A stretch of 64,000 nt of DNA from JBDRRP01 sp964446485 (GCA_964446485.1 CAYUOU010000001.1:173561-237560), one strand, 5' to 3'; shown: positions 8,715-17,921, counted from the first letter of the stretch. The notes: generated by a model not told the origin, from the sequence alone. Numbers and translations are program-made.

Positions 8715-9740
8715 TCATTTGGCGGCGGCGTGTGTCGACCGGTAGGTCTTCAGGATACCGCTCACGCGGTCGAAAAGGTCCAGAGAATACAAATCGGGAA
8801 TGTTCTTCTGATAGGTCTTCTGGGCGTTGGATCTAAACGCAGTAATTAGGTCTTCGCCCGGGGCAACCGCCTGGATGCCCGAGGCGGCCAGCACCCCAAG
8901 GGCCTCTGCGTTTTCCTTGCGTGTCAGGTCCACCAGCTTCTTGGCGTAGGCCTTCACGGTGGTGCGCAGGACCCGCTGTTGGTCGGGCGTCAGCCGCTCG
9001 AAAATGCGCCGGTTCATAAGCAGGGCGCCGGTGGAGTTCACCATGGGATAATCCAGCATGTACTTGACCCGCGTATGCCATTGAAAGGCGATGGCCGCCA
9101 GCGGAGGGGCGTAGAAGCTGTCGATCATTCCTGTTTCCAGGCCGGTGTTTACGTCGGCCAGGTGCAGGGGGTAGGTGGTGATGCCGAAGGTTTTGAGAAA
9201 GGTCTCTGCCACCGGATCCCCTTTCCAGGTCCACATTTTTATCGAATGCATGGCATCCGGCTGGTTGAGCGGCTGGCTGGAGAAAAAGTAAACGAACCCG
9301 GCTTCGGCGAACCCCAGCAAGATGAAGCCTTTTTTTTCGAAGGCGGCGCTGAATTCGTCAAAGAGCGATTCCTTGACGTGATCGACTTCCTGGTAGGTAT
9401 TGAACAGCAATGGCGCTTCGAGGATTCGGATTTCCGGCAGCACCACGCCCAACCCCACGCCGGAAAATCCTGCGGCGTGGACCCGGTTGGCCCGCATTTT
9501 CCGGAGCACGTCCAACTCGTCACCGCTGACGCCACCCGCGTAGATCTTGAAATCGACGTCTCCGCTGGTTTGCTGCTTCACGTTCCGTGACATGTCTCGC
9601 AATGTCTCCGTCCAGGTACTTCCATCCGGCGTCACCAGCGCCACCTTGATGGTCGTCCTGCCGGCCCAGGCCGGCGCAGAGAATGAGATGCAGCACAAAA
9701 ATGACAGGAGCGACAGAGCGATGATCGATTTGTTTTTCAT
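8715..9740 (-). CDS. dctP: TRAP transporter substrate-binding protein (DctP family)
   Basis: 341-aa periplasmic binding protein with a Sec signal peptide (KNK n-region, hydrophobic core, AWA cleavage site near residue 26). The mature chain has the DctP pattern: IKVALVTPDGSTWTETL start, YAGGVSGDELDVLRKMR, and the MWTWKGDPVAETFLKTFG segment that positions the ligand carboxylate in relatives. The start overlaps the stop of the lipoprotein gene by four bases, indicating coupled translation. This subtype is regularly found with TatT proteins, as here. Confidence 0.93.
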   Translation of the reverse strand: MKNKSIIALSLLSFLCCISFSAPAWAGRTTIKVALVTPDGSTWTETLRDMSRNVKQQTSGDVDFKIYAGGVSGDELDVLRKMRANRVHAAGFSGVGLGVVLPEIRILEAPLLFNTYQEVDHVKESLFDEFSAAFEKKGFILLGFAEAGFVYFFSSQPLNQPDAMHSIKMWTWKGDPVAETFLKTFGITTYPLHLADVNTGLETGMIDSFYAPPLAAIAFQWHTRVKYMLDYPMVNSTGALLMNRRIFERLTPDQQRVLRTTVKAYAKKLVDLTRKENAEALGVLAASGIQAVAPGEDLITAFRSNAQKTYQKNIPDLYSLDLFDRVSGILKTYRSTHAAAK

Positions 9741-10696
9741 GGGGGGTCCTCTTCGGTGAACAGGTCGTCCACAGCGCGCAGATAAATGCGCGCGCGTGCG
9801 GCGGCGATGGCATTGTAAAGTCGATATCGGTCGGTCGCCGGGGCCGTGGCCACCCGATTCATCACGGCGGTGAATTCATTGCGATCCTGAGCCGGCTGCA
9901 GCACGTATCTGCCATAATAGACTTCCCCGAGAAGGAAGTCTTCGCCGGCAATGCGCATCAGCGCCGTGTAGTGATCTTTTGCAGCCTGGGGGTTGCCGCC
10001 CATCATCGGCGGCCGTGCGCCGTAATAGGCCAATAGAAACAGATGGGCGCCGCCATTCTGATATGCCGGATCCAATGCCACCACGGTGCGCATGGCGGTT
10101 TCCACCACATGGGCTTTGGCCAGAAGCGCAACGGAGGAGCGCTCCAGGTTGATGCGGGCCCCCAGGTTGAATGCCCACCAGAATACCGCGGGTGCATCCT
10201 TGGCGGCCAACCGGGTGAAAAACACCGATCGGCCGTCAGGCGTCTCCAACAGTTCGGGGGCGTCAGGGAAACGCAACGTGAGCGCATCGAGGCCGTAGCG
10301 CGCCCCGGTTGCATAATAGGCCAACGCCCGTTTCCTCACACGGTCGGGATTCTGGCCGGCGTCACCGAAATGGGCCAGTGTTGCGCCATCGAGGCCGAAG
10401 GTGTCGATCTCCAGCAGCGGCTCCAAAAAGGCAAATGCATAGCTGGCGTAGAGCCGGGCCAGCATGATCTTTAAATCCGCATTGTCGGGGTCGTTTGCCA
10501 GCAGGGCCGCCGCCAGCTTGATGTTTGCCGGAAAGGCTTGGGCCAGCATTTCCAGATCGTCGTCGTTTTCAAACGCCGACATGCCGGTGTCGAGAATGCC
10601 GGCCATTTCGCGCACCGCCAGCTGGCGGGTGCTGCAGCCGGCAAGCACCGGGAGAAAGAGCAAAAATAGTATGAGGGTTCGTGCCGTGGCAGTCAT
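9737..10696 (-). CDS. TatT-like TRAP-associated lipoprotein
   Basis: 319-aa lipoprotein with signal peptide and lipobox VLAGC (lipidated Cys21). The mature protein is an alpha-helical, TPR-like repeat protein matching the TatT component family of TRAP transporters, known from the Treponema TP0956 protein, which assembles with the binding protein in the periplasm. Helical repeats are visible (MLARLYASYAFAFLEP; LNLGARINLERSSVALLAKA; YGARPPMMGGNP). First gene of the TRAP operon and coupled by a 4-bp overlap to dctP. It probably feeds ligand to or docks the binding protein. Confidence 0.85.
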   Translation of the reverse strand: MTATARTLILFLLFLPVLAGCSTRQLAVREMAGILDTGMSAFENDDDLEMLAQAFPANIKLAAALLANDPDNADLKIMLARLYASYAFAFLEPLLEIDTFGLDGATLAHFGDAGQNPDRVRKRALAYYATGARYGLDALTLRFPDAPELLETPDGRSVFFTRLAAKDAPAVFWWAFNLGARINLERSSVALLAKAHVVETAMRTVVALDPAYQNGGAHLFLLAYYGARPPMMGGNPQAAKDHYTALMRIAGEDFLLGEVYYGRYVLQPAQDRNEFTAVMNRVATAPATDRYRLYNAIAAARARIYLRAVDDLFTEEDPP

Positions 10697-10885
10697 CGTT
10701 CGCCCGATGGTCCAATACGGTTAGCCAATGGAAACGAGTCGATTCTGTTTCAGGGCGCCAAAAATGTCAATTGCCGGAAATGGCTGACAGCCGTCGCCGG
10801 CCAACCCGACGCAGGCCATCGATCACCCAGGCAGGACAGCCGCGGGGTTTGTGACCCCCACTGCCTGGCACCCAGTGGATTTTCG

Positions 10886-11272
10886 CTATAGTTGCGTTCT
10901 TGCCCAGGCGGCGATCGCACGAATATCCGCCGGGCCGGTGCGGCAGCAGCCCCCGATGATTCGGGCCCCGGTGCGATACCATGCGTTGGCCATTTTGGAA
11001 AAAGCCGTTCTGGTGGATGCGCCGTGCCATTGGCGGGAAGCGACATCATAACGTTCCCCGGAATTGGGATAGACGACAATGGGTTTATCTGTCCTTTTTC
11101 CGATGGCCCGGATCAGGTCGGGAACGTACCGCGGCGGTGTGCAGTTCACGCCTACGGCGGCTACCTGCGGATGGTGGTCGAGATCGCATCCGCGCCGTTC
11201 CAGCTCCGTGGCCAGAGCCCCGTCGAGGATCACTATGGGGTAGTCTTTGAGAATCTTGGCAAGTGGATCCAT
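10886..11272 (-). pseudogene. Homocysteine S-methyltransferase with in-frame internal deletion
   Basis: 128-aa frame that joins the first strand of an MmuM/BHMT-type homocysteine methyltransferase (ILDGALATELERRGCDLD, residues 14-31) directly to its C-terminal part (AVGVNCTPPRYVPDLI and GARIIGGCCRTGPADI). Full-length relatives have about 300 residues, so roughly the middle 170 are missing. The joint lies near 11170-11182. The three zinc-ligand Cys (GVNC, GGCC) and the N-terminal substrate loop survive, but the barrel cannot form. Probably a remnant. Its frame was preserved, as in the aldo/keto reductase remnant 9 kb away. Confidence 0.8.
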
Positions 11273-11429
11273 CGCGGCCTTCGCTGGGTTGGATTAAAAG
11301 ATGAATGTATCATAAAAGAATGTCTGGAGATCTGTCGAGCAAGACCTTTGCCGATGATGAACGCCACATTGAAAACGGTGGCGTTTTCCATGATTTCCCA
11401 GAACGCCAAAAAGAAATATCCTCACGCTT

Positions 11430-13952
11430 ATGGGTTTCATAGCTAAACCACTGCTGCCCGTCATGGCCGCGTTGGGCGGTCTGCGCAACGCCCTCGCCGA
11501 TCACGGCAGCGCGGTGCTTCAGGCGCCGCCGGGCGCCGGCAAGACCACGGGCATTCCGCCGGCCCTGCTGAACGAGCGCTGGCTGGCCGGCCGACGCATC
11601 ATACTGATGGCACCGCGCCGGCTTGCCGCCCGGGCCGCAGCCATGCGAATGGCCGACATGATGGGGGAAGCCGTTGGCCAGACCGTGGGCTATCGGATCC
11701 GCTTGGACAGCCGGGTGAGTGCCGCCACGCGCATCGTGGTGGTCACCGAGGGCGTTCTCACCCGTATGCTCCAGCGAGATCCCGGCCTTGGGGGGGTGGG
11801 CCTGGTCGTTTTCGACGAATTTCACGAGCGCCGCCTGGATGCCGACCTGGGACTGGCGCTTTGCCTGGACATCCAGGGCGTACTCAACACGGATCTTCGC
11901 CTTCTGGTCATGTCGGCGACACTGGAGACAGGGCCCATTGCCGCACTGATGGGCAATGCGCCGGAGATCTCTTGCCCTGGCAAGGCCCATCCCGTGGAAA
12001 CCCGCTATGTCGGCAAGCACACGCCCACTGTAGAAATGCCCGGGATTGTTGAAGCCGTAGTTTCCGCTGCGCAAGAAGAAGACGGTAATATTCTCGTGTT
12101 TCTTCCTGGTGCAGCTGAGATCCGCCGGTTGGCGGGGCGATTGGCAGCGGCCCGGCTGGGCGCCGAATGGATCGTTGCCCCGTTGTTCGGGAATTTGACC
12201 CGTCGCGCGCAGGACCTTGCCATTTCTCCCCCGCCGCCGGGCCGCAGAAAAATCGTTCTGGCCACGTCCATCGCCGAGACCAGTCTCACCATTGAGGGTA
12301 TCCGGGTGGTGATTGACGGCGGGCTTCAGCGCGTGCCCCGGTTCGATCCGGGCGCCGGCCTGAGCCGGCTGGTGACGATCCCGGTGTCCCGGGCCGCTGC
12401 GGATCAGCGGCGGGGCCGTGCCGGCCGGACCGGCCCTGGTGTCTGCCTGCGCCTGTGGTCGAAAGGCCTGCACCATGCGCTGCCATACGCGCTTCGCCCG
12501 GAGATTCTGGAGGCGGACCTGTCAGGCATGGCGCTGGAATTGGCGCTCTGGGGGGTGGCCGATCCATCGCGTCTCAGATGGCTGGATCTGCCCCCGACAG
12601 GGGCTTTCACCGCTGCGATCGAATTATTGCGGTCTCTGGGCGCCATAGACAATCCAGGCAAGATCACGCCACATGGCCGGAAAATGGCGGCCCTGCCTGC
12701 CCACCCCCGGTTGGCACACATGATGGTGGCGGCCGCGGGGCAAGGTGACGGGGCCAGGGCTTGTAATCTGGCGGCTCTGCTCGGCGAGCGGGACTTGGTT
12801 CGCTGGGATTGCGGTCAGGGGGATGTCGATATGGCTATCCGCCATGACGTGGCTTTCGGTTCCACCGGCGGGGGCTTGTCGGGCGGCACCGTCGATGCGG
12901 CGGCGTTGAAGCGGGTCCGACGCGTGGCCGCGCAGTTGCGCCACCATTTGAAAATTGGGGCAAGCGAGAAAACAACCGTTGCCATCTTCAGGCTGTTGGC
13001 CTGGGCCTATCCAGACCGCATCGCCCAGGCCCGGCCCGGTCAACGGGGACGGTATCTCCTTGCCAGCGGCCGGGGCGCCTTTTTGCATCCCGATGATCCC
13101 ATGGCCGTAGAGCCGTTTCTGGTGGCGGTGGCGCTGGATGGGGACCGCGGCGAGTCGCGCATTTTCCGTGCTGCCGCTTATCCCAAAAAAACTTTATTGG
13201 ACCAGTTTGCCGATGCGATCCGCTGGAAGGATATTGTGGTCTGGGATGACGCCCGCCAGGGGGTGATCAGCCGACGCGTGGCAACGCTAGGCGCCTTGAC
13301 GCTCCAGAGCGAACCGTTGGCCGACCCCGATCCGGAGCAGGTCCGCGCGGCGTTGATGGCCGGCATTAAACAGGCTGGCAGTGCCTGCCTGCCGTGGACC
13401 AAACGGCTCCGCGCCTGGCAGCAACGGGTGATGTTTTTACGCCGCCAGGCGCCGGAGGACTGGCCGGATCTCTCCGATGCGCACCTCTTGGCGTCACTGG
13501 AATCATGGCTGGGAGGGTTTGTCACGGGAATGTCCCGCCTGGGTGATTTATCCCGGCTGGACCTGTCGGGTGCATTGGCCGCATTGGTGCCCCACCAACG
13601 CCTGCGGCGATTGGACAGGCTTGCCCCCACCCACCTGGATGTACCCAGCGGTTCGCGGGTTCCCATCGATTACACGGGCGAAGACCCCGTCCTGGCGGTT
13701 CGCCTCCAGGAGATGTTCGGCCTTACCACCACGCCGACCGTGTACGACGGCCGGGTGCCGCTCACCGTCCACCTGCTGTCTCCGGCGGGGCGCCCCGTGC
13801 AGATCACCCGCGACCTGGCCAGTTTCTGGCAAAACGGATACCCCGAGGTGAAAAAAGATTTAAAAGGCCGATATACAAAGCACTACTGGCCCGAGGACCC
13901 GCTCACTGCCGCGCCCACGGCCCGGGTTAAGCCCCGCAAAAAGTCAGGGTAA
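11430..13952 (+). CDS. hrpB: ATP-dependent RNA helicase HrpB
   Basis: 840-aa DEAH-family helicase of the HrpB type. Walker A is QAPPGAGKTTG (about 31-41), the DEAH-box variant reads FDEFHERR, motif III is MSATLE, and motif VI is AADQRRGRAGRTGPG. The HrpB-specific C-terminal extension ends in the PSGSRVPIDYTGEDPVLAVR block and a basic tail. Length is normal for HrpB (about 800-840). The start follows an AT-rich leader with no strong Shine-Dalgarno. Its role in cells is poorly defined (mRNA processing in E. coli is HrpA's job). Confidence 0.95.
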   Translation: MGFIAKPLLPVMAALGGLRNALADHGSAVLQAPPGAGKTTGIPPALLNERWLAGRRIILMAPRRLAARAAAMRMADMMGEAVGQTVGYRIRLDSRVSAATRIVVVTEGVLTRMLQRDPGLGGVGLVVFDEFHERRLDADLGLALCLDIQGVLNTDLRLLVMSATLETGPIAALMGNAPEISCPGKAHPVETRYVGKHTPTVEMPGIVEAVVSAAQEEDGNILVFLPGAAEIRRLAGRLAAARLGAEWIVAPLFGNLTRRAQDLAISPPPPGRRKIVLATSIAETSLTIEGIRVVIDGGLQRVPRFDPGAGLSRLVTIPVSRAAADQRRGRAGRTGPGVCLRLWSKGLHHALPYALRPEILEADLSGMALELALWGVADPSRLRWLDLPPTGAFTAAIELLRSLGAIDNPGKITPHGRKMAALPAHPRLAHMMVAAAGQGDGARACNLAALLGERDLVRWDCGQGDVDMAIRHDVAFGSTGGGLSGGTVDAAALKRVRRVAAQLRHHLKIGASEKTTVAIFRLLAWAYPDRIAQARPGQRGRYLLASGRGAFLHPDDPMAVEPFLVAVALDGDRGESRIFRAAAYPKKTLLDQFADAIRWKDIVVWDDARQGVISRRVATLGALTLQSEPLADPDPEQVRAALMAGIKQAGSACLPWTKRLRAWQQRVMFLRRQAPEDWPDLSDAHLLASLESWLGGFVTGMSRLGDLSRLDLSGALAALVPHQRLRRLDRLAPTHLDVPSGSRVPIDYTGEDPVLAVRLQEMFGLTTTPTVYDGRVPLTVHLLSPAGRPVQITRDLASFWQNGYPEVKKDLKGRYTKHYWPEDPLTAAPTARVKPRKKSG

Positions 13953-14016
13953 ACGAAAATGAGAAGCGGATCAGCGTGGGGGCTATTTTGTCCGTCAACG
14001 AACTGCCGATTCCAGA

Positions 14017-14160
14017 CTAATTAATAAAACCCGTGAGGGCTTCTTGCAATGTGTCATCGACTTCTTGGATGCTTTCCATAACCGCTTGGGGCGCCCTGCC
14101 TTGAGCGGCGATGGAACCGTGGGTGCCGAGCCATCGTGGCAGGGGATCCGCCGGTGTTGA
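14017..14160 (-). other. Possible 3' remnant of an unknown gene
   Basis: On the minus strand a frame ends here with coding-like text (GTHGSIAAQGRAPQAVMESI, then QEVDDTLQEALTGFIN) and a TAG stop. It has GC-rich third positions and an acidic amphipathic helix. Upstream the frame continues only as the antisense of the shikimate-kinase-like gene, so no plausible start exists. It could be the tail of a deleted gene, as seen elsewhere in the window, or chance. I do not recognise a family. The rest of the hrpB to kinase gap (13953-14194) shows nothing else. Confidence 0.3.
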
Positions 14161-14194
14161 CACCCCTGGCATTTTACTGTTTGAAGCGTTTACC

Positions 14195-14707
14195 ATGACC
14201 AGTCTGGAAAAAAACGTCGTTCTCATCGGCATGCCCGCCGCGGGTAAAAGCACCGTGGGGGTGCTGCTGGCCAAACGGCTGGGGTACGGGTTCATCGACA
14301 CCGACATCCTCATCCAGACCGAGGAGGGCGAGACCCTGCCGTCGCTCATCCACCGCCTGGGGCCCGATGGTTTCTGCGATGTGGAGGCCCGCCACGTGCT
14401 GGGTCTCGATGTCAGCGCCCATGTCATCGCCACGGGCGGCTCGGTGGTCTACCGCGACCTGGCCATGGACCACCTGGCCCGCTCGGGCCATATCATCTAT
14501 CTCGCCATCGAGCTGTCCCGGCTCGCCCGAAGGCTCGACGATCTGGGCGACCGCGGGGTGGTGGTCGCCCCGGGGCAGACCATCGCGGGGCTCTATGCGG
14601 AGCGCACCCCGAGCTACGCCCGCTGGGCCCAGTGCACCGTGGACTGCTCGGCGCTGACCCCTGACCAGGTCGTCGCGCAGGTGCTGAAGGCGCTGGCGCA
14701 AGGGTAG
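14195..14707 (+). CDS. Shikimate-kinase-like P-loop kinase
   Basis: 170-aa protein with the shikimate kinase fold: Walker A GMPAAGKST (about 10-18), the substrate Asp pair in FIDTDILIQ, the ATGGSVV loop, a LID Arg in DRGVVV and a late Arg in ERTPSYARWA. The conserved FRDRE-type motif that supplies a shikimate-binding Arg reads FCDVE, so this Arg is replaced by Cys. RPLL in the LID is RGVV. It may therefore phosphorylate something else or be a diverged paralogue. The start at 14195 was chosen by homology; the frame extends 28 codons upstream without a ribosome site. No other aro genes are nearby. Confidence 0.75.
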   Translation: MTSLEKNVVLIGMPAAGKSTVGVLLAKRLGYGFIDTDILIQTEEGETLPSLIHRLGPDGFCDVEARHVLGLDVSAHVIATGGSVVYRDLAMDHLARSGHIIYLAIELSRLARRLDDLGDRGVVVAPGQTIAGLYAERTPSYARWAQCTVDCSALTPDQVVAQVLKALAQG

Positions 14708-14741
14708 CCGAGACCCCCCGAGAACCGACACCACACCTGCG

Positions 14742-14767
14742 CTCGCGCAAAGACGTCTTTGCGCGAG
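14742..14767. terminator. Perfect 26-bp palindrome between convergent genes
   Basis: CTCGCGCAAAGAC followed immediately by its exact complement, 13-bp arms with no spacer, in the 94-bp gap between the rightward kinase gene and leftward dinB. As RNA either strand folds into a strong GC-rich hairpin with a tight loop, a good candidate for a bidirectional terminator. There is no long T tract on either side, so intrinsic termination may be weak. Confidence 0.6.
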
Positions 14768-14801
14768 GCATGGTTTCTTCTCGCCGTTGCCCTGCGGCCA
14801 C

Positions 14802-15974
14802 TCACCCGTCATTTTCCTCCCGGTCCACCAATGCCGCCCGCTTTATGGCGCCGCGCCCGTATTTTTCGTCGATGCGGTCCATCACGGCGTCGGCTTTCTC
14901 CCAGTCGTTTTCAGCACGCGCCGGTCCGTCAAACAAGCAGGCCTGCCGTGGCAGGTCCGCTTCGACGAATCCCGACGTCCCCACGCCGATGAGGCGAAGC
15001 TTTCCCTGGGGCGGGTGGCGGTCCAGAAGGGCGCAGGCGGCCGAATAGATGGCCCGGCCGGACTGGGTGGGTGCCGGCAGGGTGCGCCGCCGGGTCCACT
15101 GGCGAAACGCGGTGTCCTTCATTTTTATCTGGACCGTGCGTGCCTTAACGCCGAGACGTCGAAGCTGTCGCGCCACGGTGTCGGATTGCTTGAGCATGAC
15201 GCGTTTGAGGCGATCGATTTCAGCGGTGTCTTTTGCCAGGGTGTTTTCCGAACTCACCGATTTGGCCGGCGAAGAGGGAACCACCGGCGAGTCGTCATCC
15301 CCTTCGGCCAGCATTTTGAGACGCCGTCCGAATTCTCCCAGCCGACGCTCCAGCAACGACGTCGGCAGTTTCCGCGCATCCCCCAGGCAGTTGACGCCGA
15401 GCTGGCGGAGCACCGGCTCGGTGGTGCGTCCGACGCCGGGGACTTTTCGGATATCCAGCGCATCGATGAAAGCCCGCACCGCTTCCGGCGCAATGTGGGT
15501 CAGCCCGCTGGGCTTGTTCATGTCGGAGGCGATTTTGGCAATGAATTTACAGGGGGCGATGCCGATGGAGCATGTGAGGCCGGTTTCCACCTGCACGGTA
15601 TTCTTGATGGTTTCGGCGATGGCCGTCGGCGTCCCGAACAATCGGCCGCAGCCGCTAACGTCGAGGAAGGCTTCATCCACGGACATCGCTTCCACCAGGG
15701 GGGTGAACCGCCGGAACACGGCCATCACATCTTGGGAGACCTCTTTGTATCGCTGCATGCGCGGATGGATGAAAACGCCGTGGGGACAGCACTGCTTGGC
15801 CTGGAACACCGGCATGGCCGAGTGAACGCCGAAACGCCGGGCCTCGTAGCTGGCCGCCGAAACGACCCCTCTCCCGGACGTGCCGCCGACAATCACGCAC
15901 TTGCCCCGCAACGAAGGGTCATCGCGCTGTTCAACGGAGGCGAAAAAGGCATCCATGTCCACGTGGAGGATCAC
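14802..15974 (-). CDS. dinB: DNA polymerase IV (Y-family)
   Basis: 390-aa translesion polymerase. The palm carries HVDMDAFFASVEQRDDP with the first catalytic Asp, the SYEARRFGVHSAM finger segment and the catalytic SVDEAFLDVSG. The helix-hairpin-helix motif follows (LDIRKVPGVGRTTEPVL). The C-terminal little-finger domain is present, ending in the RLIGVGTSGF strand. Length is normal. It is transcribed away from the sigma-54 activator gene across a 95-bp gap. I could not recognise a LexA box there; the operator of this lineage is uncertain. Confidence 0.95.
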   Translation of the reverse strand: MILHVDMDAFFASVEQRDDPSLRGKCVIVGGTSGRGVVSAASYEARRFGVHSAMPVFQAKQCCPHGVFIHPRMQRYKEVSQDVMAVFRRFTPLVEAMSVDEAFLDVSGCGRLFGTPTAIAETIKNTVQVETGLTCSIGIAPCKFIAKIASDMNKPSGLTHIAPEAVRAFIDALDIRKVPGVGRTTEPVLRQLGVNCLGDARKLPTSLLERRLGEFGRRLKMLAEGDDDSPVVPSSPAKSVSSENTLAKDTAEIDRLKRVMLKQSDTVARQLRRLGVKARTVQIKMKDTAFRQWTRRRTLPAPTQSGRAIYSAACALLDRHPPQGKLRLIGVGTSGFVEADLPRQACLFDGPARAENDWEKADAVMDRIDEKYGRGAIKRAALVDREENDG

Positions 15975-16069
15975 ACTGAAAGTTATCCTTGAAAAAGACT
16001 TCGATTTGTTACAAAACTGTTAGCCAGTGAACGGTGGGCTCCAAAAATGTCTGATGAAAGCGATGCGCC

Positions 16070-17596
16070 ATGAAACGAATCGAGGAAGTCACCTTATTGT
16101 ACGAAATCAGCAAGGCCCTCAACGAAAGTCTGGACCTTCGAAGATCCCTATACATAGTCCTCGAACACTTGTCCAATTCGTTGAACATGGCTCGAGGTAC
16201 CGTCACCCTTCTGGACCCGTTGCGAGACGAAATTCGCATCGAGGTGGCCCACGGCATCTCAAAATCGGCCATGGAACGGGCGAAATACAAACTCGGGGAG
16301 GGCATTACCGGGCGTGTCATCGAAACCGGCAAGCCGGTCACTATTCCCAAAATCAGCGAGGAGCCGGATTTTCTCAACCGAACCGCCGCGAGAAAATCCA
16401 AACAGGATCAGGAGCGCTCTTTCATCTGCGTGCCCGTGAAGCGGGGCAGCCAAGTCATCGGCGCCCTCAGTGTCGACCAGGCCTTCAGCGAATCCTATCC
16501 GCTCAAGGAAAGCCAGAAACTGCTGTCTGTGGTGGCCACCATGATCGCCCAGCATGTGATCAATCTGGAAACGATACGCAGGGAAAAGGAACTCCTCAGA
16601 GAAGAAAACAAGCGGCTTCGAAACGAATTGGAAAACAAGTATAGCATCACCAACATCATCGGCAACAGCAACAAGATGCGCGAAGTCTTCCAGATGATCT
16701 CCCAGGTTTGCAACAGCAATGCCACCGTCCTCATCCGTGGCGAAAGCGGCACCGGGAAGGAGCTGGCGGCCAATTCCATTCACTACAACAGCCCTCGGGC
16801 GAAAGCGCCGTTCATCAAGGTCAACTGTGCGGCGATCCCCATCAACCTTATCGAGAGCGAATTGTTCGGGCATGAGCGGGGCGCTTTTACCGGCGCCATC
16901 AAGCAGAAAATGGGAAAGTTCGAGCTGGCCCATAATGGTACGCTCTTTCTGGATGAAATCGGCTCCATCGGTCTTGATGTTCAAGCCAACTTGCTGCGGG
17001 TCTTGCAGGAAAAAGAACTGGAACGGGTCGGCGGCCAGCGGGTCATCAAGGTGGATGTGCGCATCGTTGCCGCCACCAACAAAAACCTGGAAGAAGCCGT
17101 GGAAGATGGCTCCTTTCGAGGTGATCTCTACTACCGGCTCAACGTGTTTCCCATCTACATGCCACCCCTGCGAGAGCGCAAAACCGACATTCTGCTGCTG
17201 GCCGATTATTTCCTGGAAAAATATGACCGGGAAAACAATAAGGACATCAAGCGGTTCTCAACACCGGCCATCGACATGCTCATGGCGTATCACTGGCCCG
17301 GCAACGTCAGAGAGCTTGAGAACTGCATCGAGCGGGCGGTGCTGCTCTGCGAGGAGGGCGTCATTCATAGCTACCACCTGCCGCCGACCCTGCAGACGGG
17401 CGAGGAATCGGGTACCGTGCCGGATCTGTCTTTGGAGGATGCCGTGGGCAAACTGGAACGGGAAATGCTGATCGACGCATTGAAAAATACCCGGGGAAAC
17501 GCCACCGCCGCAGCGGCCCTGCTGAAAACCACCGTCAGAAAATTCAACTACAAGGCCAAAAGATACGACGTGGACTACCGGGTTTACCGGGGGTGA
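16070..17596 (+). CDS. GAF-domain sigma-54 activator (NifA-like architecture)
   Basis: 508-aa enhancer-binding protein. Residues 1-165 form a GAF sensor domain, about 195-430 the AAA+ domain and about 455-508 a Fis-type HTH. Walker A is GESGTGKE, the sigma-54 contact loop is an intact GAFTGA, Walker B is LFLDEIG, and the sensor II region is HWPGNVRELEN. The order GAF-AAA-HTH without receiver domain is that of NifA, but no nif genes are in the window, so the name is withheld. The next gene on the strand is gntR, 325 bp away. Confidence 0.9.
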   Translation: MKRIEEVTLLYEISKALNESLDLRRSLYIVLEHLSNSLNMARGTVTLLDPLRDEIRIEVAHGISKSAMERAKYKLGEGITGRVIETGKPVTIPKISEEPDFLNRTAARKSKQDQERSFICVPVKRGSQVIGALSVDQAFSESYPLKESQKLLSVVATMIAQHVINLETIRREKELLREENKRLRNELENKYSITNIIGNSNKMREVFQMISQVCNSNATVLIRGESGTGKELAANSIHYNSPRAKAPFIKVNCAAIPINLIESELFGHERGAFTGAIKQKMGKFELAHNGTLFLDEIGSIGLDVQANLLRVLQEKELERVGGQRVIKVDVRIVAATNKNLEEAVEDGSFRGDLYYRLNVFPIYMPPLRERKTDILLLADYFLEKYDRENNKDIKRFSTPAIDMLMAYHWPGNVRELENCIERAVLLCEEGVIHSYHLPPTLQTGEESGTVPDLSLEDAVGKLEREMLIDALKNTRGNATAAAALLKTTVRKFNYKAKRYDVDYRVYRG

Positions 17597-17921
17597 CCCT
17601 TCCGAAGCACACATTCCCGGCATGACACCGGCGGCCGCCTTCCAGGTCCTTTAAGGGCATATCGCCGCGAGGTCTATTTGCGGGCGGTCCGGCCAGCCCG
17701 GCGCCCTGCTTAACTCGTCACGACGCTTCCCGCGCCGCGATTTCTTCTCGTCACGACGCTCCGCTGTTACCGGGCATCGAAAATGGGTGAATCTCGTTCA
17801 GCGAGACTTGCGGGGCCCGGCGGCCTCCCCAAACTATTTGTCTTGACAACTTGACCAATTTTACCTACCCCTTATCCTAAGACGGTAATCTTCGCCTGAT
17901 TCTAAAATGGTGGTGCACCCC
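17597..17921 (+). promoter_or_regulatory. Intergenic region before gntR-trpBA with direct repeat
   Basis: 325-bp gap. The left part is GC-rich and contains the 14-mer CTCGTCACGACGCT twice in direct orientation (17714-17727 and 17747-17760, 33-bp period) and a short hairpin TCTCG-TTCAG-CGAGA. The right part (17830-17880) turns AT-rich and holds the gntR-trpBA promoter described separately. The function of the 14-mer is unknown. Confidence 0.5.
17838..17878 (+). promoter_or_regulatory. gntR-trpBA promoter with candidate operator
   Basis: -35 TTGACC (17851-17856), 16-bp spacer, -10 TATCCT (17873-17878). Overlapping the -35 is the inverted repeat TTGTC-TT-GACAA (17838-17849), and within it the 11-mer CTTGACAACTT (17842-17852), which recurs upstream of trpE. 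Placement over the -35 fits repression by the adjacent GntR protein. Promoter and operator roles are inferred from position and sequence only. Confidence 0.55.

Noticed and set aside
11310..12476. 388-aa minus-strand frame opposite hrpB
   Set aside because: Antisense of conserved helicase motifs; composition typical of GC-rich shadow frames.
14787..15992. 401-aa plus-strand frame opposite dinB
   Set aside because: Complement of the polymerase domain; no protein family character.
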